Assembly (NCBI RefSeq): GCF_003386235.1
Contig: NZ_QRDZ01000031.1
Location: 50,623 to 114,622 of the forward strand
DNA: 64,000 bases
Source: Cohnella phaseoli
GTDB lineage: Bacteria; Bacillota; Bacilli; Paenibacillales; Paenibacillaceae
Reading direction: 5' to 3'
Positions 35,054 through 44,149 of the stretch are shown piece after piece. Below the pieces are notes generated by a model, which did not search any database, was not told the DNA's origin, and saw only the letters and a list, made by a program, of their open reading frames with translations. The translations under genes were made by a program, and so were the position numbers. Numbering within the stretch: position 1 is the first letter of the stretch; each line of letters starts with the position of its first letter.

Positions 35054-37333
35054 TTAGACCGATCCGTGGAACGTCCGGTTCAGCACGTCGAGCTGCTGCT
35101 CGCGAGTCAGCTTAATAAAGTTGACCGCATAGCCCGAGACGCGGATCGTCAGCTGCGGATATTGCTCCGGATGCTCCATGGCATCTAGCAGCTGTTCCCG
35201 GTTAAAGACGTTGACGTTCAGGTGATGCCCTTTGCTGGCGGCGTAGCCGTCCAGCAGCGATACGAGGTTGCGAACACGCGTGTCGGCTTCGCGGCCAAGC
35301 GCCTTCGGAATGATCGAGAACGTGTTCGAAATACCGTCCAGACAGCTGGAGTAAGGCAGCTTGGCGACCGAGTTCAGAGAAGCGAGCGCGCCTTTGCGGT
35401 CGCGTCCGTGCATCGGGTTGGCGCCCGGAGCGAACGGCTCGCCGGCTTTGCGGCCGTCCGGCGTGCTGCCGGTTTTCTTGCCGTAGACGACGTTGGACGT
35501 AATCGTCAGCACCGACATCGTCGGCAATGCGTTGCGATAAGTCGGGTGCTTACGCAGCTTATTCATGAACGTCTCGGTCAAAGCGACGGCGATGTCGTCC
35601 ACTCTGGCGTCGTTGTTGCCGTACTGCGGATATTCGCCTTCGATCTCAAAGTCGACGGCCAGTCCATGCTCATTGCGAATCGGCTTGACCTTGGCGTACT
35701 TGATTGCGCTAAGCGAGTCGGCGACGACCGACAAACCGGCGATGCCGCAAGCCATCGTGCGCAGAATTTCGCGGTCGTGCAGCGCCATCTCAATGCGCTC
35801 GTAACTGTATTTATCGTGCATATAGTGGATAACGTTCAGTGTGTTCATATACAGTCGGGCCAGCCAATCCATCACGCGGTCGAACCGTTCCGCAACCTCG
35901 GCGTAATCGAGCGTATCTCCCGCCAGCGGCGCCAGCGCCGGACCGACCTGAAGGCCGAGCTTCTCGTCCTTGCCGCCGTTGATCGCGTACAGCAGCGCCT
36001 TACCCAAGTTCGCCCGCGCTCCGAAGAACTGCATTTGCTTGCCGATCCGCATCGCCGATACGCAGCAGGCGATACCGTAATCGTCGCCGAACTCCGACCG
36101 CATCAGATCGTCGTTCTCGTACTGGATCGAGCTGGTGTCTACCGATACTTTGGCGCAGTAGTTTTTGAAGCCCTCCGGCAGACGAGTCGACCAGAGTACC
36201 GTTAGGTTCGGCTCCGGCGCCGGTCCCAGGTTGTACAGCGTATGCAGGAACCGGAACGAGTTGCGCGTCACCCTTGTGCTGCCGTCGTTGCCCATGCCGC
36301 CGATCGATTCGGTGACCCATGTCGGGTCGCCGCTGAACAGCTCGTTGTAGTCCGGCGTACGGAGGAACTTAACCATGCGCAGCTTCATAACGAGATGGTC
36401 GATCAGCTCCTGCGCCTCGGCTTCGGTCAGCTTGCCCTCCCGCTTGTCGCGCTCGATATAGATGTCGAGGAAGCTCGATACGCGGCCAAGGCTCATCGCC
36501 GCTCCGTTCTGTTCCTTGATCGCCGCCAAGTAAGCGAAGTACAGCCATTGCACCGCTTCGCGGGCGGTTGCCGCCGGGCGGGAAATATCGTAGCCGTAGG
36601 ATGCAGCCATCTGCTTCAGCTCTCCAAGGCTGCGGATTTGCTCGGACAGCTCCTCCCTCGCCCGAATCACATCTTCGGAGATGACGTCGGTTTCCAATTG
36701 CAGCAGATCTTCCTTCTTGGCTTCGATCAGCCGGTCAACCCCATACAGAGCGACTCTGCGATAGTCTCCGATAATGCGTCCGCGACCGTAAGCGTCAGGC
36801 AGTCCGGTAATGATGCCCGCTTTGCGCGCTAGCTTCATCTCGGTCGTGTAAGCGTCGAATACGCCTTGGTTGTGCGTCTTGCGAATATCGGTAAATACTC
36901 GGCGCGTCGCTTCCGGCAGCTCGTAGCCGTACGCTTTGCAGGCGTCGTCCACCATGCGAATGCCGCCGAACGGCTGAACCGAACGTTTAAGCGGCGCGTC
37001 GGTCTGCAGCCCCACGATCTTCTCCAATTCCCGCTTAATGTAACCCGGCCCGTGCGACACGATCGTCGATATGGTCTCGGTATCGATATCGAGCACGCCC
37101 CCGTTTTGCCGCTCTTGCTTCATCAGCTCCAGCACGTTCTGCCACAGCTCCAGCGTCGCTTCCGTCGGCTCCGCCAGGAAGGACTCGTCTCCTTCGTAAG
37201 GCATCAGGTTCAATCCGATAAATTCGTTCACGTCGACGTGACGCTGCCAGCGGCCGAGGCGGAAGCCCCGCCAGCCGTCGGACGAAGCGGCGGCGACCGC
37301 CGCTTCGTTCAGGTGCTTCTCTGTAGTCGCCAT
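35054..37333 (-). CDS. pflB: Formate C-acetyltransferase (pyruvate formate-lyase)
   Basis: A 759-residue glycyl-radical enzyme that converts pyruvate and CoA to formate and acetyl-CoA without oxygen. The adjacent catalytic cysteines lie in GIACCVSAMR (about 423-424), and the radical glycine is in RVSGYAVNF (Gly about 734), essentially the E. coli layout. GGAGG precedes the ATG. It lies 50 bp downstream of adhE on the same strand, so formate and ethanol production are coordinated. Confidence 0.97.
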   Translation of the reverse strand: MATTEKHLNEAAVAAASSDGWRGFRLGRWQRHVDVNEFIGLNLMPYEGDESFLAEPTEATLELWQNVLELMKQERQNGGVLDIDTETISTIVSHGPGYIKRELEKIVGLQTDAPLKRSVQPFGGIRMVDDACKAYGYELPEATRRVFTDIRKTHNQGVFDAYTTEMKLARKAGIITGLPDAYGRGRIIGDYRRVALYGVDRLIEAKKEDLLQLETDVISEDVIRAREELSEQIRSLGELKQMAASYGYDISRPAATAREAVQWLYFAYLAAIKEQNGAAMSLGRVSSFLDIYIERDKREGKLTEAEAQELIDHLVMKLRMVKFLRTPDYNELFSGDPTWVTESIGGMGNDGSTRVTRNSFRFLHTLYNLGPAPEPNLTVLWSTRLPEGFKNYCAKVSVDTSSIQYENDDLMRSEFGDDYGIACCVSAMRIGKQMQFFGARANLGKALLYAINGGKDEKLGLQVGPALAPLAGDTLDYAEVAERFDRVMDWLARLYMNTLNVIHYMHDKYSYERIEMALHDREILRTMACGIAGLSVVADSLSAIKYAKVKPIRNEHGLAVDFEIEGEYPQYGNNDARVDDIAVALTETFMNKLRKHPTYRNALPTMSVLTITSNVVYGKKTGSTPDGRKAGEPFAPGANPMHGRDRKGALASLNSVAKLPYSSCLDGISNTFSIIPKALGREADTRVRNLVSLLDGYAASKGHHLNVNVFNREQLLDAMEHPEQYPQLTIRVSGYAVNFIKLTREQQLDVLNRTFHGSV

Positions 37334-37383
37334 GTTGGTACCCTCCCAAGGTGATATAAGGTGTGTTCACAAAGCTCGTTCTA

Positions 37384-39993
37384 TTAAGCGAATTTTCCGT
37401 AAAACGCGTTGCGGTACACGTCGGCCAGCTCAGTCACGAGCGGCATGCGCGGGTTGGCGGTCGTGCATTGATCCTCGAAGGCTCTGTCGGCCAAGTAGTC
37501 GACCTTACTTTCGAAATCGTTCGCTTCAAAGCCGAGGGCTTGGAACGATTCCGGTATACCGAGCGCGCTGTTCAGCTTGCGGATCGCGTCGATCAGGCTG
37601 TTCACGCCCTCCTCGGTCGTGCCGCAAGGCAAGCCGAGCAATCTGGCGATGTCCGCATAGCGCTTGTCGGCGACAAAGTGGTCGTATTTCGGGAACGAGG
37701 CGAACTTCGTCGGCTTCTCCGCATTGTAGCGAATGACATGCGGCATCAGGATCGCGTTCGTACGACCGTGCGCCGTATGGTACTGTCCGCCCCACTTATG
37801 CGCCAAGCTGTGGTTGATGCCGAGGAACGCGTTGGCGAACGCCATGCCTGCGATTGTCGAAGCGTTGTGCATTTTCTCGCGGGCCTTCGGATCGGCCTTA
37901 TGATACGAGTCTTCCAGGTTTTCGAATACAAGCTGAATCGCCTTAAGCGCCAAGCCGTCCGTGTAATCGTTGGCCATGACCGATACGTACGCTTCGATCG
38001 CATGCGTCAGCACGTCCATGCCGGTGTCGGCGACCGCCGTCTTCGGCAAGCTGTACACGTAATCCGGATCGATAATCGCGACGTCCGGCGTCAGCTCGTA
38101 ATCGGCGAGCGGATATTTCGTGTTCCCTTTATTTTTATCGGTAATAACGGCGAACGATGTAACCTCCGAGCCGGTTCCCGACGTCGTCGGAATCGCGACG
38201 AATTTCGCTTTGCGGCCTAGCCGCGGATATTTGTAAATCCGTTTGCGAATGTCCAGGAACTTCATCTTCAGCGAATCGAAGCTGGTGTCCGGATATTCGT
38301 AGAACAGCCACATCGCTTTCGCCGCATCCATCGGCGAACCGCCGCCGAGCGCGATGATGCAGTCCGGCTTGAATTGCGCCATCATCCTCGTGCCGCGTTC
38401 CACCGTATCCGTCGACGGGTCGGGCTCGACGTCCGAGAACACTTCGATGGCGACCGGCAGCTTCCGTTTGCGCAAATAGTACTCGACCTTCTCGACGTAG
38501 CCGAGGCTGACCATCGCGGCGTCGGTGACGATCATGACCCGTGTAATGTCCGGCATTTTCTCCAAATACTGCGTCGATCCGCGCTCGAAGTACACTTTCG
38601 GCGGCACCTTGAACCACTGCATGTTCAGCGTGCGATAAGCGACTCGCTTCAGGTTGATCAGGTTGACGGCCGTGACGTTCGAGGTCGTCGAGTTGTGGCC
38701 GTACGAGCCGCAGCCCAGGGTCAGCGAAGGCAGGTTCGTGTTGTAGAGATCCCCGATTGCGCCGTGCGTCGAAGGCGAGTTGACGATGATCCGGCCGGTT
38801 TGCAGGCGAGCGGCGAACGCTGCGATCACCGCTTGGTCGTTCGAATGAATGACCGACGAGTGGCCCATGCCGCCGAAGGCGACGACTTGCGCAGCGCGCT
38901 CGATGCCTTGCTCGGCGCTTTTGACTTTGTAGCAGGCCAGCACAGGGCTCAGCTTCTCCGCCGACAGCGGGTACTTGTCACCGACTCCGGCCAGCTCGGC
39001 TACCAAAATTTTCGTACCCTGCGGCACCGTAATTCCCGCCATCTCCGCGATTTTCACCGCCGGTTGGCCGACGATGACCGCGTTTACCGCGCATTTCTCC
39101 GAGTTGATGACCAGGCCCGATACTTTCTCGGTCTCTTCCTTGTTCAGGAAGTAACAGCCGAGCTGCGTCATTTTCTTCTTGGCCGCCGTATAGATCGCTT
39201 CGTCGAGAATGACTGCCTGCTCCGATGCGCAAATCATGCCGTTGTCGAAGGTCTTCGACAAAATCAGGTCGGTGACCGCTTGGTCGAGATCGGCCGTCCG
39301 CTCGATAAAGCACGGAACGTTGCCGGGACCGACGCCAAGCGCCGGTTTGCCGGTGCTGTACGCCGATTTAACCATTGCCGAACCGCCGGTTGCCAGCACA
39401 AGCGCCACGTCTTTGTGGTTCATAAGCTGCTGCGTCGCTTCGACCGAAGGATGATCGATCCACTGAATGCAGTGCTCCGGCGCGCCTGCCGCCACCGCCG
39501 CTTCCAGCAGCGTTTTTGCCGCCTCGCGGCTCGATTTCTGCGCCGACGGATGGAAGGCGAAAATGATCGGGTTGCGCGTCTTGGTCGCAATCAACGCCTT
39601 GAACATCGTCGTGGACGTCGGGTTGGTCACCGGCGTAATGCCGGCGATGACGCCGACCGGCTCGGCGACGACGCGGTAGTTCTCATACGGGTTGTCTTCG
39701 ACGACGCCGACCGTCTTCTCGTTCTTGATGCTGTGGTAGATGTACTCGGTGGCAAAGATGTTTTTCGTTATTTTGTCCTCGTATACGCCCCGTCCGGTTT
39801 CCTCCACCGCCATTTTCGCCAGCAGCATGTGCTTATCCAGACCGGCCAGCGCCATTTTCTGAACAATTTGGTTTACGGCGTCTTGATCGAGCAGCATAAA
39901 TTCTTCCTGAGCCTGCTTCGCTCTCTCCGTCAGCAGGTTGACTTCCTTCTGCGCGGTAACAAACGTTTCTTGAACTTTCTCATTGGCTGCCAT
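37384..39993 (-). CDS. adhE: Bifunctional acetaldehyde-CoA/alcohol dehydrogenase
   Basis: An 869-residue fusion. Residues 1 to about 440 are the acetylating aldehyde dehydrogenase with catalytic Cys about 255 in DNGMICASEQ. From about 455 the iron-dependent alcohol dehydrogenase follows, with GGGSPMDAAKAMW and metal ligands in HAIEAYVS, NHSLAHKWGG and HTAHGRTNA. It reduces acetyl-CoA to ethanol and reoxidises NADH in fermentation, normally as spirosomes. GGAGG precedes the ATG. It is tightly linked to the hemerythrin-like gene upstream (24-bp gap) and to pflB downstream. Confidence 0.97.
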   Translation of the reverse strand: MAANEKVQETFVTAQKEVNLLTERAKQAQEEFMLLDQDAVNQIVQKMALAGLDKHMLLAKMAVEETGRGVYEDKITKNIFATEYIYHSIKNEKTVGVVEDNPYENYRVVAEPVGVIAGITPVTNPTSTTMFKALIATKTRNPIIFAFHPSAQKSSREAAKTLLEAAVAAGAPEHCIQWIDHPSVEATQQLMNHKDVALVLATGGSAMVKSAYSTGKPALGVGPGNVPCFIERTADLDQAVTDLILSKTFDNGMICASEQAVILDEAIYTAAKKKMTQLGCYFLNKEETEKVSGLVINSEKCAVNAVIVGQPAVKIAEMAGITVPQGTKILVAELAGVGDKYPLSAEKLSPVLACYKVKSAEQGIERAAQVVAFGGMGHSSVIHSNDQAVIAAFAARLQTGRIIVNSPSTHGAIGDLYNTNLPSLTLGCGSYGHNSTTSNVTAVNLINLKRVAYRTLNMQWFKVPPKVYFERGSTQYLEKMPDITRVMIVTDAAMVSLGYVEKVEYYLRKRKLPVAIEVFSDVEPDPSTDTVERGTRMMAQFKPDCIIALGGGSPMDAAKAMWLFYEYPDTSFDSLKMKFLDIRKRIYKYPRLGRKAKFVAIPTTSGTGSEVTSFAVITDKNKGNTKYPLADYELTPDVAIIDPDYVYSLPKTAVADTGMDVLTHAIEAYVSVMANDYTDGLALKAIQLVFENLEDSYHKADPKAREKMHNASTIAGMAFANAFLGINHSLAHKWGGQYHTAHGRTNAILMPHVIRYNAEKPTKFASFPKYDHFVADKRYADIARLLGLPCGTTEEGVNSLIDAIRKLNSALGIPESFQALGFEANDFESKVDYLADRAFEDQCTTANPRMPLVTELADVYRNAFYGKFA

Positions 39994-40017
39994 ATATGCG
40001 AGCCTCCCCTTGGTTGT

Positions 40018-40506
40018 TTAAGATCCGATATATTCGATTGAGTCCATCAACCGCTCTGCCGCCGGAACAATCGTCTCATTCTCCACTCTGAAATGCTCGG
40101 TGATAATCATAAGTACTTGAAGAAGGCGCGACAGACAATCCTCAGGGGACTCTCCGCCGGCGACAGCCGTCAGATACGCTTCGTAAAACTGCCGGGCGAT
40201 GGCGTCCTCCTGCTCTAGCACGGCTGCCGGGCCGATTTTTCCGCCGCAGATGGCGGTTTTGGCAAACGGGTAAATGATCTGCTTTTCCTTAGAGAGATGC
40301 TTCTGCCAATCGTCCATAAAGGCGACGAACTTCTCATGCACGCCGCGATGATGGATTTCCCAGAACGGGTAATCGAAATTGCCGGGATTCCATCGCATTA
40401 ACCTGCACAATTCCAACAACCTGTCGTAAAGCGCGTCGTGTCCTTCCTTCCACTGGTCGTACCTCATGTACAGCTCGTACAACGGGGAGTTGACCGCTTG
40501 GGGCAT
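40018..40506 (-). CDS. Hemerythrin-like (HHE) domain protein, second of pair
   Basis: A 162-residue all-helical protein with hemerythrin-type ligand spacing: H in WKEGHDALYDRL, HEKFVAFMDDWQKHLSKEKQIIYP, and EHFRVENETIVP (HxxxE near the C-terminus). The ATG is preferred to a GTG three codons upstream that overlaps the AAGGAG ribosome site. Such domains bind a di-iron centre and respond to oxygen, nitric oxide or iron. It lies between the other hemerythrin gene and adhE in one operon, suggesting protection or sensing for the oxygen-sensitive fermentative enzymes. Confidence 0.78.
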   Translation of the reverse strand: MPQAVNSPLYELYMRYDQWKEGHDALYDRLLELCRLMRWNPGNFDYPFWEIHHRGVHEKFVAFMDDWQKHLSKEKQIIYPFAKTAICGGKIGPAAVLEQEDAIARQFYEAYLTAVAGGESPEDCLSRLLQVLMIITEHFRVENETIVPAAERLMDSIEYIGS

Positions 40507-40544
40507 CTTAATCACTCCTTTCGCAAGAAAATGGATCGCTTCGG

Positions 40545-41063
40545 CTAAAAGCCGTAAGCATTGGAACGATCCGTCAGGTCAAGCATGATTTCGTCCTCTT
40601 CCCTGAACCGATTGTTCAGAACCGCATAAGCTTGAATCAGGTACGAGGCCATCTTGCTTGCCTCTTCATGCCCGATCGGATACCGGGCCTTCTCCAATGC
40701 TCGCATGAATGTGCGCAAATACTGATCGGCCAGCTCGTATTCCTGCTCCATCAGCAAGAACAAATCGGGCTCGGCTCCCAGAAAGGTCGCCGCCTGCGGG
40801 AACAATTCGGACTCTTCCCACTGGGTATGCGCGGCCCAGTGCTTCATGAACAGCTTGACGCAATCGTGAAGCTGCCTGATTTCGCGATTGAGCCGCTTCT
40901 CCTCGGGGTCGTTGCGAACAACGCAAGCTTGCTCGTAAATGCTTCTCAGCTCGTTTTTCAACGCTTCGTGCTCTTCTCTGGCGCGGGCGACGGACGTTTC
41001 CAATTGCAGATCATTCGTATTCTCGGTAACTGGGATGTCATGGATAGAAACATGTAGTTTCAT
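40545..41063 (-). CDS. Hemerythrin-like (HHE) domain protein, first gene of the anaerobic operon
   Basis: A 172-residue helical protein with candidate di-iron ligands in REEHEALKNEL, LHDCVKLFMKHWAAHTQWEESELFP (HxxxE) and FREEDEIM. GGGAAGTG precedes the ATG. It is only distantly similar to the next gene, so the two are diverged paralogues or separate recruits. Being the promoter-proximal gene under the FNR-type site, it should be made early on entry to anaerobiosis. Confidence 0.75.
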   Translation of the reverse strand: MKLHVSIHDIPVTENTNDLQLETSVARAREEHEALKNELRSIYEQACVVRNDPEEKRLNREIRQLHDCVKLFMKHWAAHTQWEESELFPQAATFLGAEPDLFLLMEQEYELADQYLRTFMRALEKARYPIGHEEASKMASYLIQAYAVLNNRFREEDEIMLDLTDRSNAYGF

Positions 41064-41096
41064 TACGGGATCACTTCCCTTCCTCTTCTTGATCCC

Positions 41097-41139
41097 AGTA
41101 TAATCTTGAACTCCGATCCAGTTTGTGAATTAAATCACA
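41097..41139 (-). promoter_or_regulatory. FNR-type activator site and promoter of the hemerythrin-adhE-pflBA operon
   Basis: TGTGA-ATTAAA-TCACA (41124-41139) is a perfect match to the B. subtilis Fnr consensus TGTGA-N6-TCACA. On the minus strand a -10 TATACT lies at 41097-41102, placing the start of transcription near 41090 and the centre of the box 41.5 bp upstream, the standard position for a class II activator. There is no good -35, as expected for this class. A Rex site (TTGTGAA-N4-TTCACAA) is an alternative reading but has two mismatches. Confidence 0.75.
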
Positions 41140-41196
41140 TTTTGACAAACTGTTCTTATGTAAAGCCGCGTTTGACATAATTTCGTCGTAATTTAG

Positions 41197-41230
41197 AAAA
41201 AAAGATGCGTCTCCCGAAGAGAGTCGCATC
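41197..41230 (-). terminator. Rho-independent terminator of the sigma/anti-sigma operon
   Basis: On the minus strand GATGCGaCTCTC pairs with GAGAcGCATC around a short TTCGG-type loop, followed by seven T (A run at 41197-41203 on the plus strand). Confidence 0.88.
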
Positions 41231-41258
41231 CTTAATGTCATTAACTATCTAAATGCCA

Positions 41259-42140
41259 TCATTCGCTCGCAAGCCGCACTAGCGCGCTGTCCGGAGTCGT
41301 CGGCAGCTCGCTTCCGCCTTTCGGTTCGATTGTAAAGCGCAAGGACTCCAGCGCCGCCATTTCGCGAAAACGCGAGTACAAATGGCCTTGTCCGCTGTGA
41401 AACTCCAGCAAACCCAAGTTCGAAAGCCGGCTTCTGCTGTCCGCCCATGCCTGAACGTCGCTCGTATCCGATTCAAGCACACCCTCCATCAGCACGAACA
41501 GTTCCTCGGTATCGTCATTGACCCATACCGTCAAACTTTGACGCGGCCTGCCTGAGGAAGCTGAAGCCGTCCACTCGGCAATATCCGGAGACATGATGAC
41601 GCGCGTGCCGGGAAGCTCCATCAGCCTCGCCCCCTCAGGCTCGTGCAGTTGTGCATAATGCTGCGCCGCCAGGGGAGCTGCAGCTGCCGGCTCATTCGGC
41701 GCTGTCGAATACTTGAACAGCCCAATCAAAACAACGGCAAGCAGCGCCGCGATTACACTGGCCGCCGCTCTCCCCGGTCTTCGTTTCGCTTTGCGGAACA
41801 GAGACCGCATCGCCATCCGTCGGCGCAGCGAGCGGTACACTTGCGCTGACGGCAACTCCTCGTCCCTCGCAAACCCTTGATCCGTAGTCGCCATCGCGTT
41901 TGCATCCGTCGAGTCCCAATCGACACCGCGCATCGCTTTATCGCTGGCCGACGCCTTCCGGGTAACATTTCTGCGCTCCGTCGACACTCCGAGCAGCTCG
42001 GCCCAGCGCAGACAGGCGCTGCGGCAGGCGGAGCAGCTCTCAGCATGTCTATCCAACGCCTCTAAGGAGGCTGCGCCCAATTGGCCGAGGTGGTAATCTA
42101 CCCAGCGCTCGTCCGGTATGCCGCAATCTATGCCCAACAT
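41259..42140 (-). CDS. Zinc-finger anti-sigma factor with RskA-like C-terminal domain
   Basis: A 293-residue single-pass membrane protein. The cytoplasmic N-terminus carries a ZAS-type zinc motif, HAESCSAC (His about 31, Cys 35 and 38), that would clamp the sigma factor. A TM segment lies around residues 122-142. The extracytoplasmic part resembles RskA, with the ending FTIEPKGGSELPTTPDSALVRL-like pattern split as FTIEPKGGS and LPTTPD. It starts 1 bp after the sigma gene stop. It would hold the sigma inactive until an envelope signal triggers its release or cleavage. Confidence 0.85.
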   Translation of the reverse strand: MLGIDCGIPDERWVDYHLGQLGAASLEALDRHAESCSACRSACLRWAELLGVSTERRNVTRKASASDKAMRGVDWDSTDANAMATTDQGFARDEELPSAQVYRSLRRRMAMRSLFRKAKRRPGRAAASVIAALLAVVLIGLFKYSTAPNEPAAAAPLAAQHYAQLHEPEGARLMELPGTRVIMSPDIAEWTASASSGRPRQSLTVWVNDDTEELFVLMEGVLESDTSDVQAWADSRSRLSNLGLLEFHSGQGHLYSRFREMAALESLRFTIEPKGGSELPTTPDSALVRLASE

Positions 42141-42141
42141 G

Positions 42142-42759
42142 TCAGCCCCCTCCTTTCGAGCCGTTCGACCAGCCGAGGCGCTCCATGGCCTTGGAGAGAT
42201 GATTCAGACCGTAGCGCACGCGCGACTTGATCGTTCCGACCGGGACCTGCCATGCTTCCGCCAGCTCCTTGCGGGTGCGGTGGCTGTAATACACTTCGGC
42301 CAGCGTCCGCCTCTGCACGCCGTCCAGCTCCGACAGCGCCTGCCGAAGCGCCTCCCCTTCCATTTTCGCCATTACGCGCTGCTCCGGAAGCGCTGTTTCT
42401 CCTGCCCAGGCATACCTTTGCTCGAACGGAGCTTCTCTCTGCTCCAGTACGATCCTTCTGCGTTTGCGCAATCGGTCCATACAGCGGCTTTTTGTCAGCA
42501 CAGCCAGCCATGCTTCGACCGAGCCTCTCTCGGGCGAGTACTTTTCCGGCTGCGAAATGACGGTCAGCAGCACGTCGTGGCATACGTCCTCCATCTCCAT
42601 CCGATCGCCGCCGAGCAGCTTCCCGGCAATTCCCATCACCAAAGGAGCCGCCTGCCCGTAGAAGCGATCGAACGCCTCCATCGAGCCGTCCCGCATGAGC
42701 GCAAACAGCTCGAACAGATCCTGGCACCCCGGTCTGCCAGAGTTTGTTCCCATGTTCAT
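42142..42759 (-). CDS. ECF-type RNA polymerase sigma factor (SigK-like group)
   Basis: A 205-residue ECF sigma factor. Region 2 (about 15-90) includes EDVCHDVLLTV and SVEAWLAVLTKSRCMDRLRKRRR; region 4 (about 140-200) has LAEVYYSHRTRKELAEAWQVPVGTIKSRVRYGL. The ATG chosen has GGAGGTG five or so bases upstream; the frame stays open further upstream without a ribosome site. It is paired with the RskA-like anti-sigma. The 233-bp gap upstream, toward the NEW3 gene, holds no promoter that I can call with confidence. Confidence 0.88.
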   Translation of the reverse strand: MNMGTNSGRPGCQDLFELFALMRDGSMEAFDRFYGQAAPLVMGIAGKLLGGDRMEMEDVCHDVLLTVISQPEKYSPERGSVEAWLAVLTKSRCMDRLRKRRRIVLEQREAPFEQRYAWAGETALPEQRVMAKMEGEALRQALSELDGVQRRTLAEVYYSHRTRKELAEAWQVPVGTIKSRVRYGLNHLSKAMERLGWSNGSKGGG

Positions 42760-42992
42760 CGCACCTCCGCGCATATTTAAGAGGTTGTTCAAAAAAATGC
42801 GCTGCTCCCACACAACCCCTTTTCGAAACTAAATTATCAAAAAGCCGCCCTCATGAAAACCGGTCGATTCGTTTTTTATCTTCCTTTAAGCTTCTGCTAA
42901 GCAATTTTTTAACTTTCGGCTAAATCCGTTCGCCAAGGCCGGACGTAATAGGGGTGAAAATCAATTTTTGGAGTTGAGGGGGAATGGTTGTC

Positions 42993-44147
42993 ATGAAGAA
43001 ATCGACCAGATCATTATCCGGAGCGCTTGCCTTAATGCTGCTGCTAGGCGCGCTCATGGGCGGAGCGTCGCTCGCTGCGGCGGCGCCGCTAAAGCTGTTT
43101 ACGCCGTACACGTACCTGTCCGTCTCTCCCGGCGAAACGATCTCTTACGCCATCGACGTCATCAACGACTCCGACGAAATCCGTTCGGCCGACGTCGCGT
43201 TCGATGTCGGAAGTCTCGGCTGGAAATACGAGCTGACGGCGGGCGGCAACCGCGTCCGGCAAATTTCCGTGAAGCCCGGGGAGTCGCAATCACTCAGTCT
43301 TAGCCTGACCGTCCCGCTCGAGGTCAATAAGGGCGATTATGCGTTCAAGCTCAACGCCGGCGATTTCGGTACGCTTCCGCTTAAGGTTAACGTGGCTGAG
43401 CAAGGCTCCTACAAATCCGAGCTGTCGGTCGATCAGCCCAATCGCGAAGGCCATTCGGATTCCAAGTTCACCTACAGTCTGACGCTCGACAACCGAACAG
43501 CTTCCAAGCAGCAGTACGCATTAACTGCGGAAGCTCCGTCAGGCTGGGACGTGCGCTTCTCCGTAAGCGGCAGCAACATTACTTCCGTTGACGTGGAGCC
43601 GGGCAGCTCCAAATCAGTCAGTCTCGACGTAACCCCTGCGGAAAATGCAGCCGCAGACACGTATCCGATCGTCGTTCATGCGGCAAGCGGAAGCTCTTCG
43701 GCGCAGGCTCAGGTGGAAGCCGCTATTACCGGATCTTACGGCCTCTCGCTTACGACCGTCGACGAGCGGCTCAGCGCCGACATTACCGCCGGCAAAACGC
43801 GCAATCTTGAGCTTGTCGTCCAAAACACGGGTTCTGCGGAGGTGACCGACGTCAGCCTTAGCGGACAGCTTCCCGCCAATTGGGAGGTGACGTTCGAACC
43901 GAAGACGATCCGCTCCATTGCGGCCGGCCAATCCGTTCCGGTCACCGCTACCGTCAAAGCTTCCGACAAAGCGCTGTCCGGCGACTACGTCGCCAACCTG
44001 ACCGCAAGCTCGCCCGAGAAAACGGCTTCCGCCACGTTCCGCATCACCGTCGAAACGTCCGTGTTGTGGGGCTGGATCGGCGTGCTGATCGTGCTTGTCG
44101 TGCTGGCCGGCATCTACGGACTGTTCCGGAAATATGGGAGGCGGTAA
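42993..44147 (+). CDS. NEW3-domain (alpha-galactosidase-associated) membrane-anchored protein of an ABC system
   Basis: A 384-residue exported protein with a signal peptide (about 1-31, ending SLAAAAPLKL), three Ig/NEW3-like beta-sandwich repeats (YLSVSPGETISYAIDV, SVKPGESQSLSLSL, DVEPGSSKSVSL, ADITAGKTRNLELVVQNTG) and one C-terminal TM (VLWGWIGVLIVLVVLAGIY). Start: GAGGGGG lies 10 bases before this ATG and only one base before an earlier ATG. The protein is immediately followed by an ABC ATPase and permease, a common triad; it could stabilise or guide the exporter at the surface. Function not established. Confidence 0.82.
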   Translation: MKKSTRSLSGALALMLLLGALMGGASLAAAAPLKLFTPYTYLSVSPGETISYAIDVINDSDEIRSADVAFDVGSLGWKYELTAGGNRVRQISVKPGESQSLSLSLTVPLEVNKGDYAFKLNAGDFGTLPLKVNVAEQGSYKSELSVDQPNREGHSDSKFTYSLTLDNRTASKQQYALTAEAPSGWDVRFSVSGSNITSVDVEPGSSKSVSLDVTPAENAAADTYPIVVHAASGSSSAQAQVEAAITGSYGLSLTTVDERLSADITAGKTRNLELVVQNTGSAEVTDVSLSGQLPANWEVTFEPKTIRSIAAGQSVPVTATVKASDKALSGDYVANLTASSPEKTASATFRITVETSVLWGWIGVLIVLVVLAGIYGLFRKYGRR

Positions 44148-44149
44148 AA

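Noticed and set aside
35222..36832. Open frames antisense to pflB
   Set aside because: pflB is intact with all catalytic residues; the antisense frames have shadow composition and no ribosome site.
37334..37383. Rex-like half-site TTGTGAA before pflB
   Set aside because: Only one half is present, and no promoter accompanies it; the gap is short and inside the operon.
38374..40041. Long open frame antisense to adhE and its neighbour (about 555 codons)
   Set aside because: It mirrors codon bias of adhE, is rich in Arg/His/Asp in the pattern of a shadow frame, has no ribosome site, and adhE is certain.
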